Part shown: piece by piece, positions 8,972 through 19,601 of the stretch
How positions within the stretch are numbered: the stretch's first letter is position 1
How the letters are laid out: each line of letters starts with the position of its first letter
From: Gracilaria gracilis
Taxonomy: Eukaryota > Rhodophyta > Florideophyceae > Gracilariales > Gracilariaceae
Assembly (NCBI GenBank): GCA_030374805.1
Contig: JARGSG010000018.1
Location: forward strand, 310,001-374,000
Direction: 5' to 3'
DNA length: 64,000 bases
Position numbers and translations under genes: made by a program
The notes under the pieces: generated by a model
The model's database searches: none
Told to the model about the DNA's origin: nothing
Seen by the model: the letters and a program-made list of their open reading frames with translations, nothing else

Positions 8972-10212
8972 ATGGTGACGTCAAACTACGGAGTTGTGTC
9001 CGTAATTCAGCCACCGCTCCTGAAGGCAGTAGATCAGCCGTCATTGATCAAATTTGAGACATCCTACGCTGCCTACAAGGCTAAGGTTGATGATGTGAAC
9101 AATGACCGAGATGACAACTCGAAGCTTTCACTGGCCTCTATCAAGGATTGCATGGATTCTGCTACGCTGCATGCTCTTTGTCTCATTGGAGAAATTGGAG
9201 ATGCTTCTACAGTAGAGGAAGCAACCTCAGACATGGTAAAGGTTTGGTTCGAGAAGGCTTCGACGTCTACACCGAAGGATCTATCGGAACGAATTGACGC
9301 CACTCTGCGACACGTCACGTTCAAACCCAATAGGGAAGACCCCTCTGGAGGTGTAGCAAACTTTATCATTCACGTCATCACTGCTCTTGATCAGAACAAC
9401 GCCTCAGAGGTGTTGAAGGACGGTGACATGGCGAAAAAGTTTCTCGATAGGCTTGTGAACAAATTTCAGCCCAGTGTGTTGCAGAGAAGATCAAGATGCT
9501 ACGCAGAGGATGGACGAAAAGTCAGCTTGCTGATATAAAGTTGTTCAAGGATGAGGTGGCCAACATAGCTTTGGAGCTCTCTCTCACGGAGACCGCCCTG
9601 TCTCGTGTCAACCCTCAGAAGTCTAAGCAGCTACATGACCGCCCCCGAAAGCAGGCTTCGACATCAAAAGTCGAGAATGCCAACAGAAAGGAAGCATCGC
9701 AAGTTCGGAATTCCAATCTTCGTTTGGGAAAACGAAAAGACTCAGAATGGCCTGAGCCTTGCCTGAATGAAAAGTGTGACGGGATTCACCGTCTCAAAGA
9801 TTGTCCCATCACGTCAACTGAACGGAAGAGGGAAATTTTCGAGAAGCACTACACGAAGAAGGATGTAAAGAAGGCGAAGACTATGAGAGGTTCTTGCACT
9901 CCGACGACGGCCCTGCCTGACAGCGATGCAAGTAGATTCCGTGTTGCTCTGGAAGACACTGTGTTCGATCTATCGCTTGGTGACTCCGGGTCGGATTTCA
10001 GCGCGATTGATCATAACCTCTACAGTAGACTGATTTCTTCTGTTCCCAATCTTCCGGTCAAGAACTTCGAGAACCCAGTGTATCTCACAGGCGTTTTCAA
10101 ATCAGACGAAGACCCTGACACGCACTCGTCCCGTTCAGTAACACTCACCGTTACATTTTCCTTCCTGGATCCAATATCCCTGTTCGAGTTCGTGGGGTCG
10201 AATTCTATGTAG
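8972..10212 (+). pseudogene. gag: E1 gag and protease
   Basis: Starts at ATG 8972 (MVTSNYGVVSVIQPPLLK). The capsid-like part is read in one frame to about 9480. A frameshift then moves it to the next frame (AEKIKMLRRGW...). A zinc knuckle follows as CLNEKCDGIHRLKDC (C-X4-C-X3-H-X4-C, about 9760-9805). The retroviral-type aspartic protease begins at LGDSGSDFSAID (DSG catalytic triplet, about 9980). A second frameshift at about 10170 moves the protease end (NPLEEILLGRPFL) into the reverse transcriptase frame. Capsid packages the RNA; protease matures the polyprotein. Broken, so not functional as it stands. Confidence 0.8.
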
Positions 10213-10253
10213 TTGAGAATCCCCTCGAAGAAATCCTACTCGGTCGTCCGTTC

Positions 10254-11894
10254 TTGAATTCAATTGGTTTCAACCTCAATGAACATCTCGTTCGTGTGAG
10301 AAACGAAATCCACGACAAGCACGTAAACCAGTTGGATGCGAAAAGAGCCAAGCTCGCTACAGCCAGGTATCAGGAGATGTCTTATATGAGTGCAGATGAC
10401 GACCCCATCGCATTGCCCGAGTGCCTCGCAGCCGGCATAGGGAAGGATACTAAAGAATCTATCGATGAAGCATTCGAGAAGATTCTAGCTGAGGCAAGGG
10501 GAAACGGATTATCAAACGATGGAATGCAGAAGATATCTGCAATGCTCGACAAATATCGAGATGTTTTTCGCATCAAATTGGGTGCAGACCCCGCCGTTGA
10601 TGTCCCACCTCTGACCATAACATCTGTTGAAAATGCCAAGCCGTACCGATCCCCTCAGAGACGCTACGCACCTCAACAGATAGAGTTCATCATCCGAACG
10701 ATACGCGAACTGGAGGCTATGGGAGCCATCTACAAGAATCCGTCGGCCAGGTGGGCATCGCCAGCCCTTGCAGTACCAAAGCCTGGTTCGACAAAGCTAA
10801 GATTCACAGTAGACCTCCGTGGCCCAAATGGCACTGTACCTATCTAGTCCGCTATGCCACATCTGGAATCGCATTTCCAGGATCTTTCGGGGAGCAAATG
10901 CTTTGCCAAAATTGACCTAGCCCACGGTTATTGGCAGGTACCACTTTCTGCAGAGTCCCAGGAAATGATGTCCATCCAAACACCAATCGGTGTATACTCC
11001 TCCAAACGCCTTTTGCAAGGCGGCAGTGACTCAGGAAATCACTTTCAAGCCGTACTCTCGAACAAGTTTGACGGACGAGTTTCGAACTTTTTACAGTGGA
11101 TCGACGATTTTCTGTTGTATGCCAAGAGCGAAGAAGACCTACTTGCCAATCTTGAAACCTTTTTTCCTGTCTGTGAAGAAATCGGCCTAAAGATTCATGC
11201 GGAGAAGACCACGTTATTCGCTCCTCAAGTTCAGTTCTGTGGACGGATCATCTCAGCAGAAGGAGTACAGTATCACCCACGACACTACGAAGCTCCCACA
11301 GAAATGCGGAAGCCTAGTATGGCGAGCGAGCTTCAGCAATTCGTGTGTGCAACGAATTGGATGCGTAATTCTATCCCCGCTTACTCTGAACGCATCGCTC
11401 CTCTGCAGCAACTGCTTGAAAGTTGTTACGCAAAGGCTGGAAAGCGAACCAAACGCGCCCTGCGCAACCTTTCCATTACCGACTCATGGGGCGCCGAGCT
11501 CGATTCAGCATTTGTTGACATCAAAAATCAACTGACCGCCGCCGTAAAGCTCGCGCATCCTAAGCACGAGCATCATTTGTGTCTATTTACAGACGCGTCT
11601 GATACACATTGGTCAGCCATTCTTACACAAGTGCCTGCGTCGGACCGACACAAAGCCATCGAAGAGCAGCAACACGAGCCTCTTTGTTTCCTTTCGGGTG
11701 CTTTTACAGGATCAGCTGCCAACTGGTCAGTACCCGAAAAGGAAGGCTTTGCTATCGTGGAATCAATGTGTCGTCTTGATTATTTGGTAACAGGGCGTGA
11801 GGTACACATCTTTACAGATCATGCCAACCTTGTGTATTTGTACGACCCGTACGGGAGGAACCCTGGTATCTCGAGACAGACGGCCAGCAAATAG
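10254..11894 (+). pseudogene. pol: E1 reverse transcriptase and RNase H
   Basis: One frame interrupted by TAG at 10845-10847 and closed by TAG at 11892-11894. The reverse transcriptase has the fingers motif ASPALAVPKPGSTKLRFTVD, palm Asp in FAKIDLAHGYWQVPL, and the catalytic box as WIDD (FLQWIDDFLLYA) instead of the usual Y-[VLIM]-DD. RNase H follows with LFTDASD and HIFTDHANL. Both stop codons are consistent with CAG-to-TAG change (inference). The protein would copy RNA to DNA and remove the RNA strand; here it is split. Confidence 0.85.
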
Positions 11895-13571
11895 ATGCGC
11901 GGGGCTGTCAAACTCAGTGGTTTTAGATACGTGGTAGAGCATTTGCCCGGCGTGCAAAACGTATGGGCCGACATGCTGACCCGTTGGGCTGTCAACCCAA
12001 CGAGGACAGTTGTCGCCGCCAAGATCTTACGATGCAAGGCCCTTATGGTAGCACCAATCAACCCGGGCACGGACAGCAAGCTTGATTGGCCTGACATTCA
12101 CCAAGTGAAAGAAGCACAGTCATCAACCAAGGAGAAGCCTCCTAAGGGGTTCACGAAGACCGAAGACGGAATCCGAAACGAGAGAGACCTACTGTGGGTT
12201 CCATCTGACGCAGATCTTCTCAAGCTGCGCATTGCTGTCGCAGCGCACACTGGGTCTGGCGGGCACAGAAGTTCAAAAGTCACTCTTGCAACCACGAAGG
12301 CATTCTTTTACTGGAAGAACATGGAGGACGATTTGAAGTCATTCGTGAAAACATGCCTTCACTGCCTCTGCACTGAGCCAGCCAAGACTATTCCTCGCCC
12401 ATTGGGACACACTTTGCACGCTGAGAAGCCAAACGAACTGCTACATTTCGATTTTTGCTACATGTCTCCTGGAGAGGACGACCTACTGTACGTTCTTGTA
12501 CTCAAGGATGACCACAGCGGGTATGTTTGGTTGGTTCCCACGACGGAAACTACGGCAGAAGTAGTTGCTGACGAGTTAATTCGGTGGTTTGCTGCCTTTG
12601 GAGTTGTAACTCAATGGATTTCTGACAGAGGCTCGCACTTCAAGAATGAAGTGGTGCGGCACCTTAAGGAGAAAAAGAGTTCATCTCACCACTTCACTCT
12701 GGCATATTGTCCATGGTCAAATGGAACCGTGGAAGTAGTTTGCCGCGAACTCTTGAGAGCGTGTAGAGCTCTGCTCTCAGAATTTCAACTTCCACAGAAT
12801 TGTTGGACAAGTATCTTGCCCGTGGTTCAGGCTGCACTCAACAGCTCTATCTTGGATCGTTTGGATAATCGCTGCCCACTCACGGTATTCACGGGCCACA
12901 AGCAGGATACCCCGTTGTCAGCCATCACAAGGAAAGTCGGGGGCAAGACAAGAATTTTGTCTCTCGATGCCATCCGCGGCAAACAACTGCGCAATATTGA
13001 AGAAACAGAAAAGGCCCTCTGTTCCATGCACAAAGATGTGGCAGAACGATCCAAGGAGAAACGAAGAAAGGCTGTTGAATCCCACAACAGGAAGACAAAC
13101 GTGCGTTCTCCGAACTTTCAGGAGGGTGACTTTGTTCTTCGTGGCGTCTTGGAGCGCGAACGGACTCGCAAGCCCTCTCTGAAATGGATGGGGCCATTTC
13201 GTGTTGTAGAGTGCAGATCAGAGTACATATTTGTTATTGAGTCGCTACTGGATGGCCAAAGGCAGGAGGTTCACGGAAGAAGGTTGAAATTCTTCCGCAA
13301 CAGAGATTTTGAAGTAACTGAAGAACTACGAAACTATCTTTCTTATCAGCAAGGGGAACTGCTCGTAGTCGATCGTTTTGACGATATAAAACTGAAGAAG
13401 GGAATTCCCGAATTATTAGTGAAATGGCGTGGATTTTCTGACAGTGAAACGGATTGGGTGTCCTTGGGTTCTCTTCGCGACGACGTTCCAGTTCTCGTCA
13501 AGGAATACCTTGAGGAAGTGTGCGCCACGGGAACGAAACGGCAAAGCAACATCACTGCTGCAAACATGTAA
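11895..13571 (+). pseudogene. pol: E1 integrase with C-terminal chromodomain
   Basis: Continuation of the same frame after the TAG at 11892. The zinc-binding HHCC domain is at about residues 95-160 (HRSSKVTL...CLHCL). The D,D-35-E core has HFDFCYMS, SDRGSHFKNE and NGTVEVVCRE. The GPF-type segment is KWMGPFRVVE. The last about 60 residues form a chromodomain: LVVDRFDD...ELLVKWRGFSDSETDWVSL. Chromodomains on Ty3/gypsy integrases tether insertion to methylated-histone chromatin. The stop at 13569-13571 lies 35 bp before the 3' LTR. Confidence 0.85.
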
Positions 13572-13606
13572 GATTTTCATTTTGCTCTTCAATTCTTACG
13601 GGGCGC

Positions 13607-14071
13607 TGTTGTGTACTCTGCATCACCGTTGTCGCTCTACGTTGCGTTGGACATACATCAATGCACCATATGTGTCTGGGCTGACGTCAGGACTGAACCG
13701 CGTACGCATATGCGCGCGAATTGACTTGGGGGTGCAGTAGGTCAACATATGGACAGTACGGGAAATTGCGTAGTCAGGGTTACGTCAGATAGTTTTCGAG
13801 ACACCTATTATCTTGTACCTTCGGTATGCTTCGTTACTAGCGCGGTGTACAAGTACGATCACGTCTGTCGGGCCAGATGTCAACTAGCTCAGCTGGGGTA
13901 CGCATAAAAGGCCGTCCTTTCTCCTGGACGGCAACTCACAACGACAACGACAACTTCGTGTGGGTGTGCCCGCTCCGTCTAGCTCCCTCAATCTTTCTCC
14001 TTCTATCCAACCCCTCTACCGTAGTTGGCGCCTAATACAGAATTCCTTTTGTCAACCAACATCCAACAACA
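13607..14071 (+). repeat. E1 3' LTR
   Basis: Second copy of the LTR, 465 bp, with the same CRE (13682-13689) and ATAAAAG box (about 13905). It is followed directly by the target duplication GATGT. The polypurine tract before it is weak (ACGGGGCGC). Confidence 0.95.
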
Positions 14072-14801
14072 GATGTCAAGATTGGCGCAAATGTTTTACC
14101 GAGACTAATTGTTTAGAAATCGAGTTTTCTTCAGCTTACCAGCGCATCTGGTTTCATAGTTCGTGGAATTTCAAGCTGGTCCCGCACGCGACGTGCTGTC
14201 CACAGAACACCAAGCTTGAGACTAGACAAAGGATTGGGTTGTAATGGAACTTATAGACACTCTTTGTAGGACGTTAGCGCTAACGCCACAATGATGCTAT
14301 GAGACGTTTGCTCCCTCGTAGTGATCGTTATTTTTATAACAAAGCTGCTACAGGCGGCAAAACTGGTAATTAAATCATACCCTTGAGAATCAAGATTCTC
14401 AACGAATTATCGCAAAGCTCCAATAGCCTTGCTAGTAGGAGCTGCGCAATATTTATTTTGTAATAAGAAATTGTTGGCGATGTGTAGTGTGAACGCCATT
14501 TTGGAACAAACCCAGACAAACAAAACAGAGCGGGTGGTGACAAACTCTGAGGAGGACAACCCACAAGCGTAGCTCGAGAGTACCAGCCCAAAAGACCAAA
14601 ACAGGCCAACGTAGCTCAGTAGCCTGTACACTCAGAGTATCAACGTGAAACGTGCTCGAGGTGCTTTGCGATACTACTTTGAGAAGCTTGCTTCGTATGA
14701 TACGTATGACCTTCTACGTTCATAGCTCTATTTGGAGGCCAAAACGTAACTTAACGTAACGTAACGGCCAAAACGTAAAAATTAAATTACTGCTGATTTA
14801 T
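14072..14801. other. Intergenic, no gene seen
   Basis: Low-complexity AT-leaning DNA between E1 and Harbinger copy B. A GTAGCTCAGTAGCCTG stretch near 14610 resembles a tRNA A box, but no B box or cloverleaf follows. Short direct repeats of AACGTAA occur at about 14740-14780. Confidence 0.4.
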
Positions 14802-14836
14802 TGGGATCATCCAAGAATTGAGCACTGTTACACTCC
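14802..14836 (+). repeat. Harbinger B left terminal inverted repeat
   Basis: Begins TGGGATCATCCAAGAATTG. Its partner on the minus strand at 31028-31061 begins TGGGAGCATCCAAGAATTT. About 28 of 35 positions agree by eye. Confidence 0.65.
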
Positions 14837-15195
14837 AGTACTTCTGATCCAACCAAATGAATCGTAATGGCAGCCAACAACTGAGGACATATACGTCAGT
14901 TTGACGTAATGAAGTGGGTTCACAGGAGCTGCCATCCGTCCGAACCATAAATCGACAAAAACCCCAAAATCGACAATGCTGTCCTTGTCCTTTTTTCCAG
15001 GATTTCACCGTCAACCTCGACAATCAGAGCGACTTCAAGCATTATATCTCCCTCTCTTCCCCAACTAGTGTAGCAATAATTCATGTAAATAACAATTTGA
15101 AAAGCGCGCGCTTTCTGCTTTCCAGCGATATCCCCATGACCCCACAATCTCTGCGTACACAGCCACCATGACCAAAACAAATCAACCGAACCCCG
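14837..15195. other. Non-coding start of Harbinger B and of the pogo element
   Basis: Contains ACGTCA-GTT-TGACGT (about 14891-14905), the pogo inverted repeat, and a perfect 14-bp palindrome AAAGCGCGCGCTTT at 15101-15114 about 80 bp before the transposase ATG. No gene. Confidence 0.5.
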
Positions 15196-17149
15196 ATGGA
15201 GTCCAACTACGCCATTCTCCAGACGGCAATCTTTGATCGAATACAAAGCTGCTCGTCGTGGAATGCGTTGTTTCAGAAGCACGCCGTAGGTGTAGGAGTT
15301 CTCCGCAGAGCGTACGCATCTTGGTCTCAAGCACTACCTGAATCTCAACCAGTAACACCGGAAGACATTCATGTGCCGCCTCGCAAGAAGGGAAGGCCAA
15401 CCATTTTAACAGCGGAGGAAGAAGACGTGATCGCGAAGAGCGTTTTATACTACGCTGATAACAATACTCCGCTAACGAGGAATGGAATTAGAGATCTTGT
15501 CCATGAGTTCGTGTCCTTATTGCCGCCAGAAGTCAAAAACAATCGCAAGCTCTTCCCAAACAATCGCCAGTCATTGAATTGGGTAAAAGGCTTTCTCCGC
15601 CGCAACGACTTGAAAGCGCAACCTGTCGAACTTATGGAGGACAAAAGGGTAAAAGCCGTCACCCCCGAGAACTTGACGGAACATATTGCACGTGTTCAAG
15701 CAGCCATAAACCAGTACCACATCAAAGATCCGGAGCTAATATTCAACACAGACCAATCTGGGTCGTCGTTCGACAAAATGAAGGGACTTTCTCTTCGAAA
15801 AGGAATTGGAGCTCCGGGAACCAAACTGTTGCAAAAAGCACTCTGCACAAAAGGTAACCTGGACCGTGTTACTGTCATGTCTATTGTATCGGCTAGCGGA
15901 GTGGCGTATAAACCGGCAATTGTCTTTCCTGGCGCACTTGCGCATTATCGCCGGGTCCGTGGCCAGATTGAATCTTTGCACTTCGTTCTGCCTCCTTGTT
16001 ACCTGTTCCATCGCAACCCGCCGGGCGCAGACAGCGACATTGTCTTCCAGTGGACAACTGGGTTCCTCGAGGAGACAGCACACCTCCGCCGTAACGGGCA
16101 GCGTTTGTTACTTCTGCTTGATGGGTATGGATCGCATGTCCAGTATAGAACCCTGGAGTTGTTTGCAGACAAAAATGTGATTTTAATCGCTTTGCCAGCC
16201 CACTCTTCTCATGTCATGCAGCCACTGGATAAGACAGTTTTCACGTCTTACAAATCGCATTTACAAAGCGAGCTTCACAGAGCCGCGCGACAGAAGCAAA
16301 AGTTGAACGCTTTCGATGTAGGACAGTGCATTTCAAATGCATACTTCAGCTCACACACCGCCCCAAACATTCGATCTGGATTCCATAAGACTGGAATATG
16401 GGATATGGAGCTACTGACTCCCAATATAGCCCCTTTGGTTCCGTACATGATTCGCGAGAGTGGAGAGCGTGTCAGTCGCGTCACGGTGAAAAAATTGCTT
16501 AAAGAATTCGAAAGACATCAACGTACCTTACTGCGCGATGCATTAGTGGAAGAAGAGGGACATATTAGGGTGAACACAACTGCTGGAGCCCACCTCACTT
16601 CGGATGCGGTGGTCGAAGCGCTGCGTCAGCGAGCAGCAGCTCGGCTGCAGAGGCAAAGGGACGCAAACGCTCGTGTGCTTGCTATGGAATATAGAGAGCC
16701 CAAGGCCGACATTCGGCGCCTGGTGGAGTTGGCGCCAGCGCGCGCAATCAAGCGCAGTCGACTTGCGCAAACGCGCAAAGCGCGGAGAGAACTCCGTCGT
16801 TTGAGGGCGCGTAGTGTTGGCTTGTTCGGCCTGTAACGACACCAAATTATTTCTGCGATACATTGGAAGTGTTGAGTACTTGCAACGTTCATGTGCGCCA
16901 AAAGGCGCATATTTATTGTTCAATTTGAGTAAAGTTTGTTTTTGAGCCCTACAAAGGGGTTTCTTGTTGTTGGTGTTGCGTCATCTATAATCTAAATCTC
17001 TGGTTTTCCTTCAGGACGAGGAGTAAAGGAGCTTTCAGCTTTTCAACGACGCTGGTTTGGAGCCGTTTGTGCGATCTGATGCGGAGTTAGAGCCAGTTTG
17101 TTGACGTTGAGTCCGAAAAGTCTCGTGCCTTGTCGATTTATGGTTCGGA
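14939..17149 (+). mobile_element. Pogo-like DNA transposon with intact transposase
   Basis: Flanked by a perfect 20-bp inverted repeat, TCCGAACCATAAATCGACAA at 14939-14958 and its reverse complement at 17130-17149. The enclosed 2.2 kb holds one intact DDE_1 transposase gene. It sits between the left terminus and the transposase of Harbinger B, so it is probably a nested insertion. No TA duplication is visible exactly at these borders, so the true ends may extend a few bases or be altered. Confidence 0.7.
15196..16836 (+). CDS. Pogo-like DDE_1 transposase, intact
   Basis: 546 residues from ATG 15196 (MESNYAILQTAIFDRIQ) to TAA, with no frameshift. The N-terminal third is a CENP-B/HTH-type DNA-binding region (GVGVLRRAYASWSQ; RKKGRPTILTAEEE; NWVKGFLRRNDL). 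The DDE_1 catalytic core follows: first Asp in FNTDQSG (about residue 183), second Asp in LLLLDGYGSH, third Asp in SHVMQPLDKTVF, giving the DDD pattern of the pogo/Fot branch of Tc1/mariner. The C-terminus is Arg-rich and basic. It catalyses cut-and-paste insertion, normally at TA. With matching inverted repeats present, this may be an autonomous copy. Confidence 0.88.
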   Translation: MESNYAILQTAIFDRIQSCSSWNALFQKHAVGVGVLRRAYASWSQALPESQPVTPEDIHVPPRKKGRPTILTAEEEDVIAKSVLYYADNNTPLTRNGIRDLVHEFVSLLPPEVKNNRKLFPNNRQSLNWVKGFLRRNDLKAQPVELMEDKRVKAVTPENLTEHIARVQAAINQYHIKDPELIFNTDQSGSSFDKMKGLSLRKGIGAPGTKLLQKALCTKGNLDRVTVMSIVSASGVAYKPAIVFPGALAHYRRVRGQIESLHFVLPPCYLFHRNPPGADSDIVFQWTTGFLEETAHLRRNGQRLLLLLDGYGSHVQYRTLELFADKNVILIALPAHSSHVMQPLDKTVFTSYKSHLQSELHRAARQKQKLNAFDVGQCISNAYFSSHTAPNIRSGFHKTGIWDMELLTPNIAPLVPYMIRESGERVSRVTVKKLLKEFERHQRTLLRDALVEEEGHIRVNTTAGAHLTSDAVVEALRQRAAARLQRQRDANARVLAMEYREPKADIRRLVELAPARAIKRSRLAQTRKARRELRRLRARSVGLFGL

Positions 17150-17292
17150 AATATACACCACAATACTTCGGTCTGGTGTGTAAGTTATGCGTCCTTCTTT
17201 TCCTTTACTTCATAATGATTGCTAACCATTTCTACCTCAAGTAAATCTTGCGCTTTTCTACCATCAATGTCTTCGTCAATGTTGAATGAACC
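16837..17292. other. 3' part of pogo element and leader of Harbinger transposase B
   Basis: No open frame of note. Includes a GCGCCAAAAGGCGC hairpin (about 16896-16909), the right pogo inverted repeat (17130-17149) and about 140 bp of leader before the ATG at 17293. Confidence 0.5.
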
Positions 17293-18480
17293 ATGCGTCC
17301 TGAAAACCTCCACCGTCACGTTCTTGCCGTTCTCGTTCAAGCCGTTTTCATGCAGTTGAACTGCAGCGTAGGTCTAGTCCACGAAAAACGCTGCCAGAAG
17401 CGCATAACAAGATCAACCAAATTCAAGCGCTCGGGAATCCGTCGCCCAGTAGTCACAAGATTAAGTTCTCCATGGAATGTTATTATCTCTTGCGGATCGG
17501 ACGATGATTTCTGTACCGCCTTAAGCGTGAATAGAACAGTGTTTTTCGATATATTGCTACCTCATTACACAAACCTTCGTAAAACCGTACCCAACTGGTC
17601 ACCGTACAAACGAACGACATCTAGTAAGGGAAGGAAACCTCTTCTTGGTACAGTTGATCTTTTAGGAATGGCAATTTGGTACATCCGAACACGAGATACG
17701 ATGTACATGCTGTCGCCTATATTCGGTGTTGTGCCGTCTTCAGTAAGCGATTGGTTTTCATACGGAATTCAACTCCTTAGAATTCTACTTTCCTCTGGGG
17801 AAATCCCAGATGCTCGTATCACTTGGCCCAGTTTCGATGAAATCGAAGCAAGTGCGCAGCAGCTTCGCAAGTCCAAACCAGAAACCGCGGAACTCTTGAA
17901 AGGGGTATTTTCTGTGACTGATGGAGGACGGTTTGATTGTGTTTCGTACAGTGACCTCGATGTTCAAAATGCCTATTTTGAAGGCTATACACAAAAGGTA
18001 GAAGTCACCAACCTGTTTGTTTGGAACTTTTTTGGAGAGATAATTCACGCTGCAGTTAACTACCCTGGTTCATGGCACGACAGCAAACTGGCAGGAGTTT
18101 CAGGGTTGTATTGGCCTCGACTTGATCACTCTCAAACGCCAGTAGGGTATGGCATTCTGGGTGACACGGCATTCTGTAACAACATGAATGTAACTAACGG
18201 AAAGATACTGCGGATTAGAAAGGCAAACGAAGTGCCACCATACAAAGACCAATTTGTGGTGGACATTATAGATGTTCTTTTACAGTCGGTGTACCCATCT
18301 AAGCTTCAAACGGCAGAATGGGGAGTCGGTGCACTGAAACTCCCGTTCAGAAGGTTGCAGTCTGTACTACCCGGCGATTCCGCTAGAAGATTCGACATCA
18401 TTTCGGTTTGCTGCCACATGATGAATCTTCGCACTCGAACCATGGGACATAATCAGATTCGAAGCGTATACTGCAGTTGA
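17293..18480 (+). CDS. PIF/Harbinger transposase, copy B
   Basis: 395 residues, ATG 17293 to TGA, uninterrupted. It begins with a hydrophobic stretch and basic region, then the DDE_Tnp_4 core: DLLGMAIWYIRTRDTMY, FGVVPSSVSDWF, VFSVTDGGRFD (first Asp), EIIHAAVNYPGSWHDSKLA, GDTAFCNN (second Asp) and AEWGVGALKLPFRRL (Glu). Length and motif order are complete for the family. It is clearly paralogous to copy A at the left edge but well diverged from it, so the two Harbinger elements are different lineages. Partner gene: the Myb-like gene ending at 18499 on the opposite strand. Confidence 0.92.
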   Translation: MRPENLHRHVLAVLVQAVFMQLNCSVGLVHEKRCQKRITRSTKFKRSGIRRPVVTRLSSPWNVIISCGSDDDFCTALSVNRTVFFDILLPHYTNLRKTVPNWSPYKRTTSSKGRKPLLGTVDLLGMAIWYIRTRDTMYMLSPIFGVVPSSVSDWFSYGIQLLRILLSSGEIPDARITWPSFDEIEASAQQLRKSKPETAELLKGVFSVTDGGRFDCVSYSDLDVQNAYFEGYTQKVEVTNLFVWNFFGEIIHAAVNYPGSWHDSKLAGVSGLYWPRLDHSQTPVGYGILGDTAFCNNMNVTNGKILRIRKANEVPPYKDQFVVDIIDVLLQSVYPSKLQTAEWGVGALKLPFRRLQSVLPGDSARRFDIISVCCHMMNLRTRTMGHNQIRSVYCS

Positions 18481-18498
18481 TCTTGCTTGCAAATGTGA

Positions 18499-18715
18499 TC
18501 ACTCGAGTTTTGAACCGGATTCTGCTTCAGTGAGATCATTACTTTTCAGCAGTTCTGCGAGAGCCGCTTTCACCTCTTGGCGAACAAGGGAGACTGTGTT
18601 CTGAAGATTAATGGTAATACAAGCTTGCATCTCTTCGCGAATGATATTCCGAATATTGCCAGTACTGTCACTGGGGCATTTTGTTCCATGTTTCATTTCC
18701 TCACTTGGAGCTGTG
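18499..18715 (-). pseudogene. Myb-like partner gene of Harbinger B, 3' part
   Basis: C-terminal 70-odd codons of the gene whose 5' part is at 30123-30792. It includes an amphipathic tail (IREEMQACITINLQNTVSLVRQEVK), like the C-terminal coiled coil of the copy A protein. The frame is open right up to E2 at 18716 and continues in phase with the 5' part when one copy of the target duplication CTGTG is counted. The stop is 18 bp from the transposase stop. Confidence 0.75.
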
Positions 18716-19567
18716 TGTGGAGCAACGCCTTTGGCGGGAAAAGCGCAAGCTCACGAAGACGTTCGGAATCTTCCCCTCGACAGGGCAGCACATCGAACGG
18801 AGCACTCCGGGAATGACACAGCTAAGCCGGGTGTAAATCCGAGGTCAAACCACCACGACAAGCGTCGGAGCGTGAGGCTGGTTAGTAGTCGGTAGAGATC
18901 CACGTGTTCACACGGTCACGAGATGAGTCCCCAAAAGAGAGTAGCACGGCAACGACAAGGTGTCGGAAACGGGCCACTGCGAACAGGGCAAAAAGGCAAA
19001 CCCAAAAAAGGGGAGAAAGCAAACCACCAGAGTGGGGGAAAAGGAGAGAGTAAAGCAAACCCAATACAGGGGCGAGTATACGACAATAGGTCGGAACGAG
19101 ACACACAAATAGTGGTTATACTCTGAGCGCCACAAGGGTGGGTAACTATACGTGAACAACGCGGTCGTCACTCCACTTGGAGGTGAACAGTCCACGAAGG
19201 CGTGATAGTTAGATCCAGAAGCCCTTGCTTAGCAAGGGGCAATTTACTTGGGGGAGCGATGCTCAACCCTCTAAGTACTGAGCTCGGCGCACCACTGACA
19301 GTGGGTGCGCCGGGCAAAAATAATCTATAAAATATCTGAGTAAATACAGCAATGCTGGGTGCACTGCCTCCGGCATATCCGTGCTACACGTGTGCTAGTC
19401 ACACCCGCTAAGCGGCGCCTCGAGTCGTGCAATCCACGTGTACATGTGTGGAAATTACCTCAGCGAGGCGACACGCTAATAGCGGTGTAGCTCATATATA
19501 TCTACTAACGCATGATGCGGAAATTAACTAAGTACCTCAAATCGCCTCCAAGGAGTGTTGTCCTTCA
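18716..19567 (-). repeat. E2 3' LTR (left copy)
   Basis: 852 bp, TG...CA when read on either strand as given. It contains a long purine-rich stretch on the plus strand (about 18990-19065) and an AT-rich CTATAAAATATC segment near 19326. Because E2 is on the minus strand this is the downstream LTR. The antisense ORF starts just beyond it, at 19602. Confidence 0.95.
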
Positions 19568-19587
19568 TATCCCCCTCCTTAAGAGTG
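19568..19587 (-). promoter_or_regulatory. E2 polypurine tract
   Basis: On the minus strand it reads ACTCTTAAGGAGGGGGATA directly before the 3' LTR. This is the position and composition of the plus-strand DNA synthesis primer. Nearly the same CTAAGGAGGGGGA motif recurs at 22832-22850 and 26001-26020 inside E2. Confidence 0.75.
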
Positions 19588-19601
19588 AGCCACGCCGCCG
19601 C

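Larger units (their letters stand above)
8444..14071 (+). mobile_element. Ty3/gypsy LTR retrotransposon E1 (chromodomain type), degenerate
   Basis: 5,628 bp. The LTRs are 8444-8911 and 13607-14071, each beginning TGTTGTGTAC and ending CAACAACA. The 5-bp target duplication GATGT is present at 8439-8443 and 14072-14076. Gene order on the plus strand is gag, protease, reverse transcriptase, RNase H, integrase, chromodomain, the Ty3/gypsy order. Two frameshifts (about 9480 and 10170) and two in-frame TAG codons (10845, 11892) break the polyprotein. The LTRs differ at roughly 11 of 467 positions by eye. It is unrelated in LTR sequence to E2-E4. Confidence 0.95.

Noticed and set aside
14596..14660. 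tRNA-like GTAGCTCAGTAGCCTG
   Set aside because: Only an A-box resemblance; no acceptor, anticodon or T-arm pairing and no B box.
18882..19195. Short hydrophobic minus-strand ORFs in the E2 LTRs
   Set aside because: Present identically in both LTRs and opposite a purine-rich tract; composition artefact, no start context.
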